The notes under the pieces were generated by a model, which had not been told where the DNA came from, searched no databases, and saw only the letters and a list, made by a program, of their open reading frames with translations. Made by a program: the position numbers and the translations under genes. From positions 40,004 to 104,003 of the forward strand of contig CAMWVE010000005.1 of the NCBI GenBank assembly GCA_947177685.1: a DNA stretch of 64,000 nucleotides. Direction: 5' to 3'. Each line of letters begins with the position of its first letter. The stretch's first letter is position 1. The DNA is from an uncultured Porphyromonadaceae bacterium. GTDB lineage: Bacteria; Bacteroidota; Bacteroidia; Bacteroidales; Muribaculaceae. Below are positions 17,237-27,085 of this stretch, one piece after another.

Positions 17237-20020
17237 TTAATACCACTTGACGCCGTTTGACGATGAGGAGCGCTTGTCATACTTGACATCACTCAACATG
17301 GCAGATTTCACTGCAATGTGGAAATTGTACGATTTGTAAGGACCCACCGGAATCACGCTCGCCGTCATGCTGAAACAGTGCAGATCGCGACTGATGTTGC
17401 AGTTCATGTAAGCAATTTTGTGGGTGTCGAAGTTGTAGCTCGCCGAGAAATTCATCGACCAGTTTTTGGTTGGACGTATCGATCCGGAGAATGAAAGGTT
17501 TTGCGTCAGTTTACCGTTATAGTCCATTTTCTCGCGGTTGAACGAGCCGTAGCCGTAGCTCACGGAGTAGTTGAACGTAAGGTTCCAAGGCACGCTCCAA
17601 GGCACATATCCGTCGTCGCCTACCTCCGTTTCATCATCTTTGCTGAACCGTTGAGGACGATCTGAGCCGTTTTGGTTATCCGGGTTATTATCCTGTTTCC
17701 CTTTATTATTCTTTTTATCGCCGTCTTTTTTCTTTTTGAAGGTTTCGTTGTTGAGCGTATATGAGAAAGATGTACCGGTACTTGACAGTTTAGCCAATCC
17801 TTTGCCGGCTTGAAGGCGTGTGCGGTTTACGCGCACCGGATTGCCTTGATCATTCAGCTGATATGTGTAGACATCCCATGTGGCTGACAGATTCAGGTTG
17901 AATCCTTTCATCAGTCGCAGCATTATGCTTGAATTGATGTTACTCCATTTCAGTGAGTCGGCAGCCATGTTGTAGCTTTGCGACAGCGACAGGTTCTCAA
18001 TCAGCGACACTTTCTTCTCGCCGATGCTGTCATTGTCGCTCTTGACTTTCATTTCCAGATTGTTGGCGAGTGAGAATGTGATGGTTCCTGACTTTCCCTC
18101 GCCGGGCACACCGAACATGGAGTTGGCAAAGTAGGAGTAGCGCCGCGTCTGCAGCTTGCCGTTCTGCATGAATTCATACTGACCGTAATAGCCGAAGAAC
18201 GGTGAACCGAAGTCCGGTGAACCGGAGAATGACACGGTGGGGGTCATCACATGGCGTATCATCTTCACTTTATCGCCAAGGAAGGGCAGGGGTTTCCAGA
18301 AACCGTAGATTTTGGTGTCAAACGACAGGCTGGCGCTGAAATCCCACACGTTGTAGAAGCTGTAGTTGGTGTCGCACACCTCGGCTGAAGCGTTGGGGTC
18401 CCACTGACGGCGGATTTTTCGGGAGTACATGCGGTCGTTCAGTTGCAGTGAGGGTGTGACGTTGATATATTTGAATACGTTGAATGTGGCTGAAATGGGC
18501 ATTGAATGTTTCATGCCGTTTCGCCAGTCTTTGATAAGACTTTTCTTGAAAAATTCATCCTGCGGCGAGGTCAGCGAGTTCTGGAACAGACCGGAGTAGG
18601 AGATACGGATTTTTTCATACCATCGTTCCTCACCCACCGGGTTCTTGCGCTTGAACGGGGCGAGCTGTGCCATGCTAACGGTGACATTGGGGAAGGATAC
18701 GGTAAGCGTGGAGTCCTGTGTTCGCTGTGCTATGTTCATGGTGGTTGACAGTGACCATTTTGACCGCGGGAAGCGGTAGGTCATATTGACCGTTGAGCTT
18801 TTGGTACTCTCGGTGAACGAACTGCTGTAATAGCTGTTGAGGTCGTTGCGCGAGTAGCCGCTGGTGGTGAAGTTCACACTCGCCGACAGGCTCATGTTGG
18901 GGTTCGCCTTGGAGTCCTGCGAGTGGCTCCACACAACCTGAAAGTTGTTCTGTTTGGAGTAGTCAGCCTGACCTTTGTCACCGAGAATGGTGGTCAGATA
19001 ATTGACTGTGAAATTTCCGGAATATTTGTAGCGCTTAGCGTAGGTTGACTGGGCGTTGAGTCCCCACGATCCACGGGTGTAGATTTCACCTGTCAGAGCA
19101 AGGTCGATGTTGTCGTTGATGGCAAAGTAATATCCGCCGTCGCTCAGATAGAATCCACGGTTGTAGTCATCGCCGAAGGTGGGCACGATTATGCCTGATG
19201 CATATTTGTCCGAGAACGGGAAATAACCGAAAGGCAATGCTAACGGCAGCGGTAATCCCGCTAAAACCAGATAGACCGGACCGGTGACTACATTCTTTTT
19301 AGGCTTAACTTTAGCTTTTGTGAGCTGGAACCAGAAGTGGGGATGCTCATGGTCATCACAGGTGGTGTAACGTCCGTTCTGAACGTAATAGTCCTCATCC
19401 TCAGTCTTTTTGGTGTGACCGCCCGTGAGATATCCTTCGCCCTGTTGTGTCACCACGTCGGTGATGAACGCGCGTTTTGTCTTGAAGTTATAGCTCATGG
19501 TTTTGGTTTCGTAAGTCGACCCACCTTCTTCAAAAACCGGGGTGCCGACCATTTCTCCAACCGAGTCCGGACGCCCCATGGCATAGACCGTACTGTTTTG
19601 CAGGTCAACGTCAATTTCATCGGCATCCAGTTTCATGGTTCCGTAGTCCACCTGTCCTCCACCGTAGATGAAGGCTCGGTTTCTGCCTAACATAATCATG
19701 GAATCGGTTGACTTGATGTTGACTACATTGTCAAGGTCGATTTTCTGACGGCGTATTCTCGATGGGGGCTTGGGTATGCTGTCGGTTACAACCGGTGCAG
19801 CTAAAGAGTCAGTAGGGGAGTCTGTTTTCAATGAATCATTCAGCGCCTGCAAATCGACGGGTGTCACCGAATCATTCAATGCCTGCAGATTGACCGCTGT
19901 GGAGTCCGGAATAGCATTGATGTCAGGTTTCCGGGCAGAAACGGATGGTGACGTCCACAGTGATATGACCGTGAACAGAACCGAGGCTAAAATGATTATA
20001 TTTCGTCTACTATTTTGCAA
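17237..20020 (-). CDS. LptD-like outer-membrane LPS assembly protein
   Basis: 927 residues. After a signal peptide (to about 29) comes a Pro/Ser/Asp-rich linker, then an OstA/LptA-like jellyroll (about 95-220: IYGGGQVDYGTMKLDADEIDVDLQ) and a large C-terminal barrel. In E. coli LptD inserts lipopolysaccharide in the outer leaflet with LptE. The Bacteroidota version is divergent, so this is a family-level call. The start is TTG at 20020, supported by a promoter 53 bases upstream; an ATG start with an intact signal peptide is not available. Pairs functionally with lptB and lptG elsewhere in the window. Confidence 0.85.
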   Translation of the reverse strand: MQNSRRNIIILASVLFTVISLWTSPSVSARKPDINAIPDSTAVNLQALNDSVTPVDLQALNDSLKTDSPTDSLAAPVVTDSIPKPPSRIRRQKIDLDNVVNIKSTDSMIMLGRNRAFIYGGGQVDYGTMKLDADEIDVDLQNSTVYAMGRPDSVGEMVGTPVFEEGGSTYETKTMSYNFKTKRAFITDVVTQQGEGYLTGGHTKKTEDEDYYVQNGRYTTCDDHEHPHFWFQLTKAKVKPKKNVVTGPVYLVLAGLPLPLALPFGYFPFSDKYASGIIVPTFGDDYNRGFYLSDGGYYFAINDNIDLALTGEIYTRGSWGLNAQSTYAKRYKYSGNFTVNYLTTILGDKGQADYSKQNNFQVVWSHSQDSKANPNMSLSASVNFTTSGYSRNDLNSYYSSSFTESTKSSTVNMTYRFPRSKWSLSTTMNIAQRTQDSTLTVSFPNVTVSMAQLAPFKRKNPVGEERWYEKIRISYSGLFQNSLTSPQDEFFKKSLIKDWRNGMKHSMPISATFNVFKYINVTPSLQLNDRMYSRKIRRQWDPNASAEVCDTNYSFYNVWDFSASLSFDTKIYGFWKPLPFLGDKVKMIRHVMTPTVSFSGSPDFGSPFFGYYGQYEFMQNGKLQTRRYSYFANSMFGVPGEGKSGTITFSLANNLEMKVKSDNDSIGEKKVSLIENLSLSQSYNMAADSLKWSNINSSIMLRLMKGFNLNLSATWDVYTYQLNDQGNPVRVNRTRLQAGKGLAKLSSTGTSFSYTLNNETFKKKKDGDKKNNKGKQDNNPDNQNGSDRPQRFSKDDETEVGDDGYVPWSVPWNLTFNYSVSYGYGSFNREKMDYNGKLTQNLSFSGSIRPTKNWSMNFSASYNFDTHKIAYMNCNISRDLHCFSMTASVIPVGPYKSYNFHIAVKSAMLSDVKYDKRSSSSNGVKWY

Positions 20021-20072
20021 AGCAGTAATGGTGAATGGCGGCGATGGTTACATCCCACTTGAATACAGACTA

Positions 20073-20080
20073 CAAAATTA
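20073..20080 (-). promoter_or_regulatory. -7 promoter element for the LptD-like gene
   Basis: Reads TAATTTTG on the minus strand, fitting TAnnTTTG; the spacing leaves a leader of about 45 bases. Confidence 0.6.
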
Positions 20081-20122
20081 GCTATAATTTTTCAACTGCA
20101 ATCAAAATTGCTGTTAAAACTG

Positions 20123-22678
20123 CTAAAAAGTGAGGTGCAGCGCTATTCTTAGACCTGATTTGTCAATGTCTGGACGGTCGAGATAGTTAAGTCGCCACAC
20201 ATAGTCCACTCGGAGACACTTGAACAGATTGTCTACGCCGGCTGAAAACTCCATGTATGGTTTCCAGTTCATATTTGAGGAATTGCATTGCGCAGGGAAC
20301 TGCAACAGCCACGGACTGTCAGCCGGATTGTTGGTTTTACTAAGCTCGCCGCCATAACCTCTGAAGCAGAAAACCTCCCTGAGTTTCAGTCGTTTGAATC
20401 CGGGAATGTAGTTGAATATGGCTCCGTTAGCCCAGTAGGTCACGTCCCATGAACAATAGCTGTCGGCAACAAACTCCAGCGGGTTGAGCAGTGCGAAACT
20501 TTCAGGTTGGATTGTATATGACAGGTTGGCGTTGGGTGTGAACAGCTGCGGGAAAGGTGTGCCACCCCACAGATGCCCCCCCTTCAGGATGATGTCAGTG
20601 TAACCGAATGTCGAGAACCAGAACCGTTTCTGCACGCTAACCTCGGTTTTGTTTATGCCGAAATGGTTTGCGCCTGAGCGGTCGGGACCGTAGGTGTGCG
20701 ACAGCACGAACACCGGAGCATCGAGGTTGACCGGGAAACGGTTGCTCCGGTTCTGATAGAATTTCTCACCGGGGGCATAACGCAATTCTATCGTCCCGTC
20801 CACCATGTCATAATGGTTCATCGAAACCCCGTAGCCGTTGACAAACGGCACGAACGGACCTGCCTCCTGACGGTGATGCTCAACTGATGCGGTCACCGAG
20901 AAATTATTGCGCAACTCAAGCGTATATTTCAGTTCTGAAACCCGGTGATAGGTTATCAGGTTGTTTTTCATGCGCTTGAGCGTGAGGAAAATATTGTCCA
21001 TGTTGGTGAACATGTAGTGCTGACCAATCTGATCAATATCAAACAGATGGCTGACCATGATTGAATGAACGGGAAACTCGCGCGAATGATAATCTTTCTT
21101 GATAAATGAGTATTCCAGTTCACCTTTGTATTTCAACTTCCGGTCCTTGGTGCCGTATGCCACATAGCCGCGGCTGAACCAGTTCGGCGACAGGTTGGCT
21201 GTTGTCATACCTCCGAATCGCAGTCGCAGTCCCTCCACGTCATTTCCGCTGACAAACGAGTTTAGCGGTCCAATGTCGAATTTGCTCTTGCCGTGGCGCG
21301 ACGTGCCGACATAGCCCACGGACATGTATTTCACGAACTTCTCGGCGTAGTAATATAGCTTTACTGAACGTATGCGTCGAACCAACTCATTGATACGCTT
21401 TTCGTTACGGGTAGCCGGTATGAAGCTCGCATGCTCCCAGTATACGGAGTCGCGCGTGTAGGCTGCCGTGTCCGTAAACTCTTTTCCAAGTTTGTCAAAC
21501 AGCTCCTGACGCTCTGACGGGTTGAAGTCATGCCCCGAATATTTGGTGTTACGCCTCACATAGACTCCCTGAGTGCCGGGGATAATTGACAGTTCCAGAG
21601 TCATGTCGTCCTTCACTTTCAGTCGTGAGCCGTCGGGCGCCCGGTCATAATCCTGCCGCAGATAGAGATTTTCTATGAAGTTTATGTTGATGTCGGGCGG
21701 AAGCCTCATGTCAACCCGCCTGACAAACATGGTTGTATCACCCACAGGAACATATATGTGCCCTGTAAAGCCGAACATGGCGCGGTTGTGGGGTGTGAAC
21801 GATAGTTCAACGCAAGGAACACTGTCTATACGCACCGTGTCCGTAAGGAAAAACTTGTAAAAATCAGGCGCTATGCGCGACAGCGGCGACACAAACCGGT
21901 TCTGCAATATGTTGATGTCGTTGTCATAGAGGTCGATTTCACGCAACACATCCTCCAGAAATATCTGCATGCTTTTTTGATCGACGAAATCATCCAGTCC
22001 CTCCTGTCGGATAGCATTTATATATGTTTTCTCGCTCTTTGGCTCACGTCTGTAGTGTATCTCCGATGCTTTTTCCTTTACCGATATGATGAGTACGGGT
22101 TGACCTGAAACCTCGCTCGTGTCGACATGTTCGCGCAGAAACGCGAACTTTTTCTTTAATGCTTTCTGTGATGTGTCGGAGTAGAACTTATTGATGCCCA
22201 GCACTATGCGCTCAAATCGGTTATAGTTATAGTTCTGATGCCGTCGCGGATCGGTGATTGTGTCGCCCTGTCGCACTTTCCTCGCAAAGTCTACCGCCGG
22301 GTTGTTTTTCTTGGAATATTTTGCCGCTTTTTTGCTTACAATTACCTCGTTAAGTTCAATTCCCGTGGCACTCAGTCTAACCACCTCGCGGCGCGCCGTT
22401 GAAGGAACGGCTACATTTTTGCTTGAGTAACCTAACACGGAGAATCTTACCTTTATGGAATCGGTGGAGCGGGGCAGTGCTATGTCAATCTGTCCCTTTT
22501 CATTGGTCAGGACATCGCCTCGCATACCTGCTACTCTGACTGACACATAAGGCACCGGTTCTCCCGTGACAGAATCAACCACCTCGAAGCGGGTGTCGGC
22601 TGACACAGTCATCCATCCCCCTGAAAATATCAGGAGTATGAGAATCAGGTAACGTAATATTTTGTATATTTGTGGCAA
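20123..22678 (-). CDS. DUF5686 outer-membrane protein with carboxypeptidase-like regulatory domain
   Basis: About 851 residues. A short signal peptide is followed by a CarboxypepD_reg-like beta sandwich (FEVVDSVTGEPVPYVSVRV), then the long DUF5686 region ending in a beta-barrel with terminal phenylalanine (HLTF). The family is restricted to Bacteroidota and its role is unknown; the regulatory domain is shared with TonB-dependent receptors. There is no ATG ahead of the signal peptide. I chose TTG at 22678, which gives a basic N-terminus and clears the CYTH gene; TTG at 22729 is the alternative and would overlap that gene. Confidence 0.8.
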   Translation of the reverse strand: MPQIYKILRYLILILLIFSGGWMTVSADTRFEVVDSVTGEPVPYVSVRVAGMRGDVLTNEKGQIDIALPRSTDSIKVRFSVLGYSSKNVAVPSTARREVVRLSATGIELNEVIVSKKAAKYSKKNNPAVDFARKVRQGDTITDPRRHQNYNYNRFERIVLGINKFYSDTSQKALKKKFAFLREHVDTSEVSGQPVLIISVKEKASEIHYRREPKSEKTYINAIRQEGLDDFVDQKSMQIFLEDVLREIDLYDNDINILQNRFVSPLSRIAPDFYKFFLTDTVRIDSVPCVELSFTPHNRAMFGFTGHIYVPVGDTTMFVRRVDMRLPPDININFIENLYLRQDYDRAPDGSRLKVKDDMTLELSIIPGTQGVYVRRNTKYSGHDFNPSERQELFDKLGKEFTDTAAYTRDSVYWEHASFIPATRNEKRINELVRRIRSVKLYYYAEKFVKYMSVGYVGTSRHGKSKFDIGPLNSFVSGNDVEGLRLRFGGMTTANLSPNWFSRGYVAYGTKDRKLKYKGELEYSFIKKDYHSREFPVHSIMVSHLFDIDQIGQHYMFTNMDNIFLTLKRMKNNLITYHRVSELKYTLELRNNFSVTASVEHHRQEAGPFVPFVNGYGVSMNHYDMVDGTIELRYAPGEKFYQNRSNRFPVNLDAPVFVLSHTYGPDRSGANHFGINKTEVSVQKRFWFSTFGYTDIILKGGHLWGGTPFPQLFTPNANLSYTIQPESFALLNPLEFVADSYCSWDVTYWANGAIFNYIPGFKRLKLREVFCFRGYGGELSKTNNPADSPWLLQFPAQCNSSNMNWKPYMEFSAGVDNLFKCLRVDYVWRLNYLDRPDIDKSGLRIALHLTF
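22665..22672 (+). promoter_or_regulatory. -7 promoter element for the CYTH gene
   Basis: TATATTTG fits TAnnTTTG and lies 17 bases ahead of the CYTH ATG, overlapping the start of the divergent DUF5686 gene. Confidence 0.6.
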
Positions 22679-22688
22679 AATTCTTGTT

Positions 22689-23168
22689 ATGGCTAAAGAG
22701 ATAGAACGTAAATTTCTCGTTGTTAACAATTTATATGAGACGATGGCTGAATCATGCCATCACATTGTGCAAGGCTATGTGTCGCTTCGTCCGGAGGGAA
22801 CTGTCCGGGTCCGAATCCGTGACAATCAGGCATTTATCACCATCAAGGGGCTGACCCGTGGCGCTGAACGTGACGAGTGGGAATATCCTGTACCGCTTGC
22901 TGATGCACTTCAGATGCTGGAACGTGTAACCGAAGGTGCTGTCATCGACAAGGAGCGTTTTATGGTTCCCTATGGCGGTCACCTCTGGGAGGTGGACCGC
23001 TTCAGCGGTGTCTATGCCGGAATGGTCGTTGCCGAGATTGAGCTTGACTCAGCCGATACTGAGTTCCCGCTCCCTCCGTTCATCGGAGCCGAAGTCACGG
23101 GTGATCCGAGCTACTACAACTCCTCTTTGGCTGCAGGACGATCTTCGGGCGACATCAGTTCCAACTGA
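22689..23168 (+). CDS. CYTH-domain protein, triphosphate tunnel metalloenzyme
   Basis: 159 residues. The signature EIERKFLV is at 4-11, and alternating acidic and basic residues (VRVRIRD, ITIKG, VDRFSG, AEIEL) line a beta tunnel that binds a triphosphate with divalent metal. Small bacterial members are mostly inorganic triphosphatases; others are class IV adenylate cyclases. The exact substrate is not decidable. Start set at the ATG after the promoter. The last 55 bases overlap the convergent rlmD gene. Confidence 0.88.
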   Translation: MAKEIERKFLVVNNLYETMAESCHHIVQGYVSLRPEGTVRVRIRDNQAFITIKGLTRGAERDEWEYPVPLADALQMLERVTEGAVIDKERFMVPYGGHLWEVDRFSGVYAGMVVAEIELDSADTEFPLPPFIGAEVTGDPSYYNSSLAAGRSSGDISSN

Positions 23169-24559
23169 ACCACATTCTCCACATGGTGAGTGTGAGGAAA
23201 CATGTCGACAGGTTGAACCTTGGTCACCTTATATTTTGCGGCTAACATAGCCAGATCGCGCGCCTGAGTGGCTGGATTGCAGCTAACATAGACCAGTCGT
23301 GGCGACTCTGTGCGCAACAACACGTTGACCACATCGCCGTGCATGCCGGCGCGCGGAGGGTCAACAATCATTACGTCAGGCTTGCCGTGGCGGCTTATGA
23401 AATCATCGTCAAGCACATCCTTCATGTCGCCCGCGTAGAAAAGCGTGTTGTCAATGCCGTTCACCGCCGAGTTCACCTTCGCATCCTCTATTGCTTCCGG
23501 AACATATTCAATACCTATCACCTTGCGGGCTCGCCGAGCCACGAAATTGGCGATTGTGCCGGTGCCGGTGTAGAGGTCATAGACCAGTTCGTCGCCCTTC
23601 AACTCTGCGAAGTCGCGTACTACTTTATAGAGTTCGTATGCCTGCTTGGAGTTAGTCTGATAGAACGACTTGGGTCCTACGCGGAACCGGAGTCCCTCCA
23701 TCTCTTCTTCGATATATTCTTTGCCGGAGTGGAGCAGAATCTCCTGATCGGTGATTGTGTCGTTCATTTTGGTGTTGACAACATAGAGCAGCGATGTTAT
23801 CATGGGAAACTCCTCGCGGATGGCATCCATCAGAGGGGCAATCGCTTCGTGGTTATCCTCACCGAACACCATCACCACCATAATCTCACCGGTGGAGGCT
23901 ATGCGTATCATCATGGTGCGGAGTAATCCTTGCTGGGCGCGCAAGTCATAGAAACTCAGCCCGTTGCGTTTGCCATAATCCTTTACGAACAGACGCAGCC
24001 GGTTAGACAGATCGTCCTGCAAATGACATTGTTTTATGTCGAGCACTTTGTCGAATGCGCCGGGAATGTGGAATCCTGCCGCATCGCGGTCGGGAAATTC
24101 CTCACCACTGCGCAGCTGCTCGAATGTCAGCCAGCATTTGTTCGAGAAGGTGTACTCCATTTTGTTACGGTACTCCCATATCTGCTGTGAGCCTTTGATG
24201 GGCGAAATCTCAGGCAACGGTATGCGTGCTATTCGTGTCAACGCATCCTGCACCTGCTGCTGTTTACATTTTATCTGGTAGTCGTAGGGCAGGTGCTGCC
24301 AGCGACATCCGCCGCAAATGGTGAAGTGCTCGCAACGAGGCTCAATGCGAAGCTCCGAGGGAGTAACGATGCTTTCTATGTGCCCCTCGGCATAGCTGTG
24401 TTTCTTTCGGTCGATTTTCACGTTTGCTACATCGCCCGGCGCTCCGTAGGGGATGAACACGACAAGATCGTTGACTCTGGCTATTGAATTACCTTCGGCT
24501 GCTACACCTGTTATAGTGATATTTTCCAGTAATGGAAGTTCTTTCCGTTTTCGTGCCAA
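23114..24559 (-). CDS. rlmD: 23S rRNA (uracil-5-)-methyltransferase, RlmD/RumA family
   Basis: SAM-dependent enzyme forming 5-methyluridine in 23S rRNA. 481 residues: N-terminal TRAM domain (about 10-65), a four-cysteine iron-sulfur site (C76, C82, C85, C179), and a C-terminal Rossmann domain with YDLYTGTGTIANF. The nucleophile cysteine is in YVSCNPAT (about 430). The family has several closely related specificities (RlmD U1939, RlmC U747, RlmCD); the exact site is an inference. Own promoter. The 3' end overlaps the CYTH gene on the other strand. Confidence 0.92.
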   Translation of the reverse strand: MARKRKELPLLENITITGVAAEGNSIARVNDLVVFIPYGAPGDVANVKIDRKKHSYAEGHIESIVTPSELRIEPRCEHFTICGGCRWQHLPYDYQIKCKQQQVQDALTRIARIPLPEISPIKGSQQIWEYRNKMEYTFSNKCWLTFEQLRSGEEFPDRDAAGFHIPGAFDKVLDIKQCHLQDDLSNRLRLFVKDYGKRNGLSFYDLRAQQGLLRTMMIRIASTGEIMVVMVFGEDNHEAIAPLMDAIREEFPMITSLLYVVNTKMNDTITDQEILLHSGKEYIEEEMEGLRFRVGPKSFYQTNSKQAYELYKVVRDFAELKGDELVYDLYTGTGTIANFVARRARKVIGIEYVPEAIEDAKVNSAVNGIDNTLFYAGDMKDVLDDDFISRHGKPDVMIVDPPRAGMHGDVVNVLLRTESPRLVYVSCNPATQARDLAMLAAKYKVTKVQPVDMFPHTHHVENVVQLELMSPEDRPAAKEEL

Positions 24560-24595
24560 TGTGATTTATTTTTACGGTTTATTTGATTTTGACGG

Positions 24596-24603
24596 CAAAA
24601 TTA
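24596..24603 (-). promoter_or_regulatory. -7 promoter element for rlmD
   Basis: Reads TAATTTTG on the minus strand, fitting TAnnTTTG, about 37 bases before the ATG. Confidence 0.6.
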
Positions 24604-24720
24604 GTGAAAATAAAGTGATATATATTATAAGGAATCCCATTTTGCAATATTTATCACATATTATTTACTTATATTAACAATTATAAACATAAATTTGCCA
24701 TAGTTCTCAATATAATTGAT

Positions 24721-24728
24721 TACATTTG
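24721..24728 (+). promoter_or_regulatory. -7 promoter element for the GDPD gene
   Basis: TACATTTG fits TAnnTTTG, 43 bases before the ATG at 24771. It faces away from the rlmD promoter; the gap is very AT-rich. Confidence 0.65.
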
Positions 24729-24770
24729 CACAACTAACAAAAAACTAATTCCAATCACTAATTTCTGATT

Positions 24771-26792
24771 ATGTTGAAAAAATCATTACTTCTTTCACTG
24801 ATGCTTTTCACGGCAGCCTCAAGTGCGTTGGCGTGGAAACCTCTGTTCGTAGGTCACCGTGGTTCTTACCGTGGCGTGGCTAACACCGCCGAGGCATATC
24901 GTAATGGTGTCGATTACTATCATTACGATGGTCTGGAGTGTGACGTCCGTGTCACTTCTGACGGTCACTATGTCATCCTTCACGATGAATCCACCGGAAG
25001 CCTCTGCTCAACCAATCTGACAGTTGCGACATCTACGCTTGCCCAGCTTAAAGCGTTGGATTTCAAACAGACTCGTGGTGGTGTCACTTACACCGGCAAG
25101 ATCTGTACGGTTGAGGAATATCTCGACATCTGCGTTGAAAAGAACGTATTCCCGGTGATTGAGCTCAAATGGACCACCGGCATCAACAACAACGACATGA
25201 AGAATTTCCCCGGACTCATGGCATTGGTTGAGAAGAAAGGTCTCCGCTCAAAAGCTGTGTTCCTAACCTCCATGCTCACATCGCTGAAATATGTAAAAAA
25301 CAATTATCCTGATGTCAACTGTCAGTATCTTATGACATCTGATAGTGATGCAAAGCATCAGGCATGTGCCGACTATAACCTTAACCCCAGTTTTGACACA
25401 AGCCTTACTGAAGAGATTGCCGTACGCTATCGCCAAGAAGGTCGTGAGGTTGCCGTATGGACTGTAAACACAGAAGCTAATTACAAAAAATTCGGTAAAA
25501 TGGGTTGTTACATGATGACATGTGACTATCTGATGCCGTCACAGATGCCTGAACTCGATGAGGTTGTCATTCCCGAACCACTTCCTGACCCCGTGGAACT
25601 GGATAATGTGGTTCTCTGGAGCCGTACCATGAAAGATAATAACCTTCCAGTCGACTATCCTGATGCCGAAGGCGCTACATACAAAACCGGTCAGCAGCCT
25701 GCTGTTATTGATGGAAAATTCTATGTCAATGACTACGGAACAAAATCGCTCGTTGTTATTGACCGCGATTGCGAAGCTGCAACAATTCTCCCCCATAGCG
25801 ACACCCAGCTCGGCGGTTCACCCGTTCATGGCATTACAACCGATGATGCTGGCAACATTGTTCAACGCTACGAAGCTACGTTCTCAGAAGGTCCGAATAA
25901 AGTACGCGTTTTCAAAGCCGGTACAACCACTGACCCTGTTATAATAAATTTTGCACTTAAAACAGATTATGCCAAACAGCAAAACTTTGTGTTTGCATCA
26001 GGAGATCTCCTCTCGGAGGAAGGCGGTTATCTCTACTTCCTCACAAACACCACAAAGGTAATCTGTCTGGTACATATTGTCAACGGTAAGGCGGTGGAAG
26101 TAATTGAACGACCCGGTTCTGTTCAGGGTACCACCGCATCTGTCATTATCCCCATCGATAATAATCCCGATCACTTCATCTACATGGTCCGTAGCGGAGG
26201 TTTCTATCTCTGGGACAAAGAGGATAAAGGTCTGCTGCTCGGTGGCACAAGTGCTACAGCACCTTCCAGAAATACTTCACTCGGTGGTGCATACATGGTC
26301 ATCGGAGGTCATGAGATTCTCGCATATCCTTCCGGTGGAAACTACAACGGTGGTTTCAGTCTGATTGACATCACTGCCGGAAACAAGGTTTTGGCAACAT
26401 TCCCCACTATTGGGACAGGAGGTTATAAAAAGAATATATCCACCGGTACTTTCATGAATGCTGTCAAGATTAAAGATAATGTATATCATCTTTATAACTA
26501 CACCATGGGTAACGGCTACGGCGTTTATGAAATCAAACTCAAAGGCGAAAGCTCTATCGAGGAAATTGCTGACGTGACTGCTGAAAAACCCGTTGTCCTT
26601 GTTGGTGATGGTGTAATCACAGTTTCAGCAAACACACAGCTCGGTTCTGTTGAGATCTATTCTGTTATGGGTGCGAAAGTCATGCAGACTGCCACTGCAG
26701 AGAACACTACTGAAATCTCAACCGCTGCTCTTCCCAAAGGTATATATATAATTAATGTGAACGGTATGAAGCCCGTCAAGGTGGCTCTCTGA
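24771..26792 (+). CDS. Secreted glycerophosphodiester phosphodiesterase with T9SS sorting tail
   Basis: 673 residues. Signal peptide to about 21, then a GDPD TIM barrel (about 24-265) with the expected H29-R30, E56, D58 and H71-D72 residues; it cleaves glycerophosphodiesters to glycerol 3-phosphate and an alcohol. Residues about 285-590 are a separate beta-rich domain, with repeated short blades suggestive of a beta propeller; I do not recognise it. Residues about 600-673 are a type A T9SS C-terminal domain (VEIYSVMGAKVMQ, then LPKGIYIINVNG and KPVKVAL). The product should cross the outer membrane through the type IX system and be anchored or released. Confidence 0.88.
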   Translation: MLKKSLLLSLMLFTAASSALAWKPLFVGHRGSYRGVANTAEAYRNGVDYYHYDGLECDVRVTSDGHYVILHDESTGSLCSTNLTVATSTLAQLKALDFKQTRGGVTYTGKICTVEEYLDICVEKNVFPVIELKWTTGINNNDMKNFPGLMALVEKKGLRSKAVFLTSMLTSLKYVKNNYPDVNCQYLMTSDSDAKHQACADYNLNPSFDTSLTEEIAVRYRQEGREVAVWTVNTEANYKKFGKMGCYMMTCDYLMPSQMPELDEVVIPEPLPDPVELDNVVLWSRTMKDNNLPVDYPDAEGATYKTGQQPAVIDGKFYVNDYGTKSLVVIDRDCEAATILPHSDTQLGGSPVHGITTDDAGNIVQRYEATFSEGPNKVRVFKAGTTTDPVIINFALKTDYAKQQNFVFASGDLLSEEGGYLYFLTNTTKVICLVHIVNGKAVEVIERPGSVQGTTASVIIPIDNNPDHFIYMVRSGGFYLWDKEDKGLLLGGTSATAPSRNTSLGGAYMVIGGHEILAYPSGGNYNGGFSLIDITAGNKVLATFPTIGTGGYKKNISTGTFMNAVKIKDNVYHLYNYTMGNGYGVYEIKLKGESSIEEIADVTAEKPVVLVGDGVITVSANTQLGSVEIYSVMGAKVMQTATAENTTEISTAALPKGIYIINVNGMKPVKVAL

Positions 26793-26813
26793 TTCACTCC
26801 ATAATTATCTCAT

Positions 26814-26871
26814 TAAAGAGGAGGGTGTGTCAAAATGCAAATTTTGACATGCCCTCTTTAGGTTTGTAAGA
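26814..26871. repeat. Dispersed palindrome B, copy 1
   Basis: An inverted repeat of AGAGG..GGTGTGTCAAAAT with ATTTTGACATGCCCTCT, followed by TTAGGTTTGTAAGA. The reverse complement of 53085-53137 matches it over about 48 bases, including the bases beyond the stem. It may also terminate the GDPD transcript. Confidence 0.7.
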
Positions 26872-26979
26872 ATGAGTCAGATGCAAGGCAATGGAGATTG
26901 GGCTGATAGGAGCATACATAAGTATGTGACCGAGGCTGTTTCAGAAAGCAAAACCGAAGATGGTTTATTATGACACACC
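26824..26979. mobile_element. MITE-like element with 9-base inverted ends
   Basis: GGTGTGTCA at 26824 and its exact reverse complement TGACACACC at 26971 bracket 156 bases with no ORF. The left end is part of dispersed palindrome B. No target-site duplication is evident in the flanks, so the mobile nature is inferred from shape only. Confidence 0.35.
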
Positions 26980-27085
26980 ACTTTTTTCATAAAATTTAAC
27001 CCTTCCTGTGAACCGTTTCAATTACCGGAATGTTATAATTATACAAAAACGAAAAATTTATGTCAAATAAATAAAATCTAAAACT

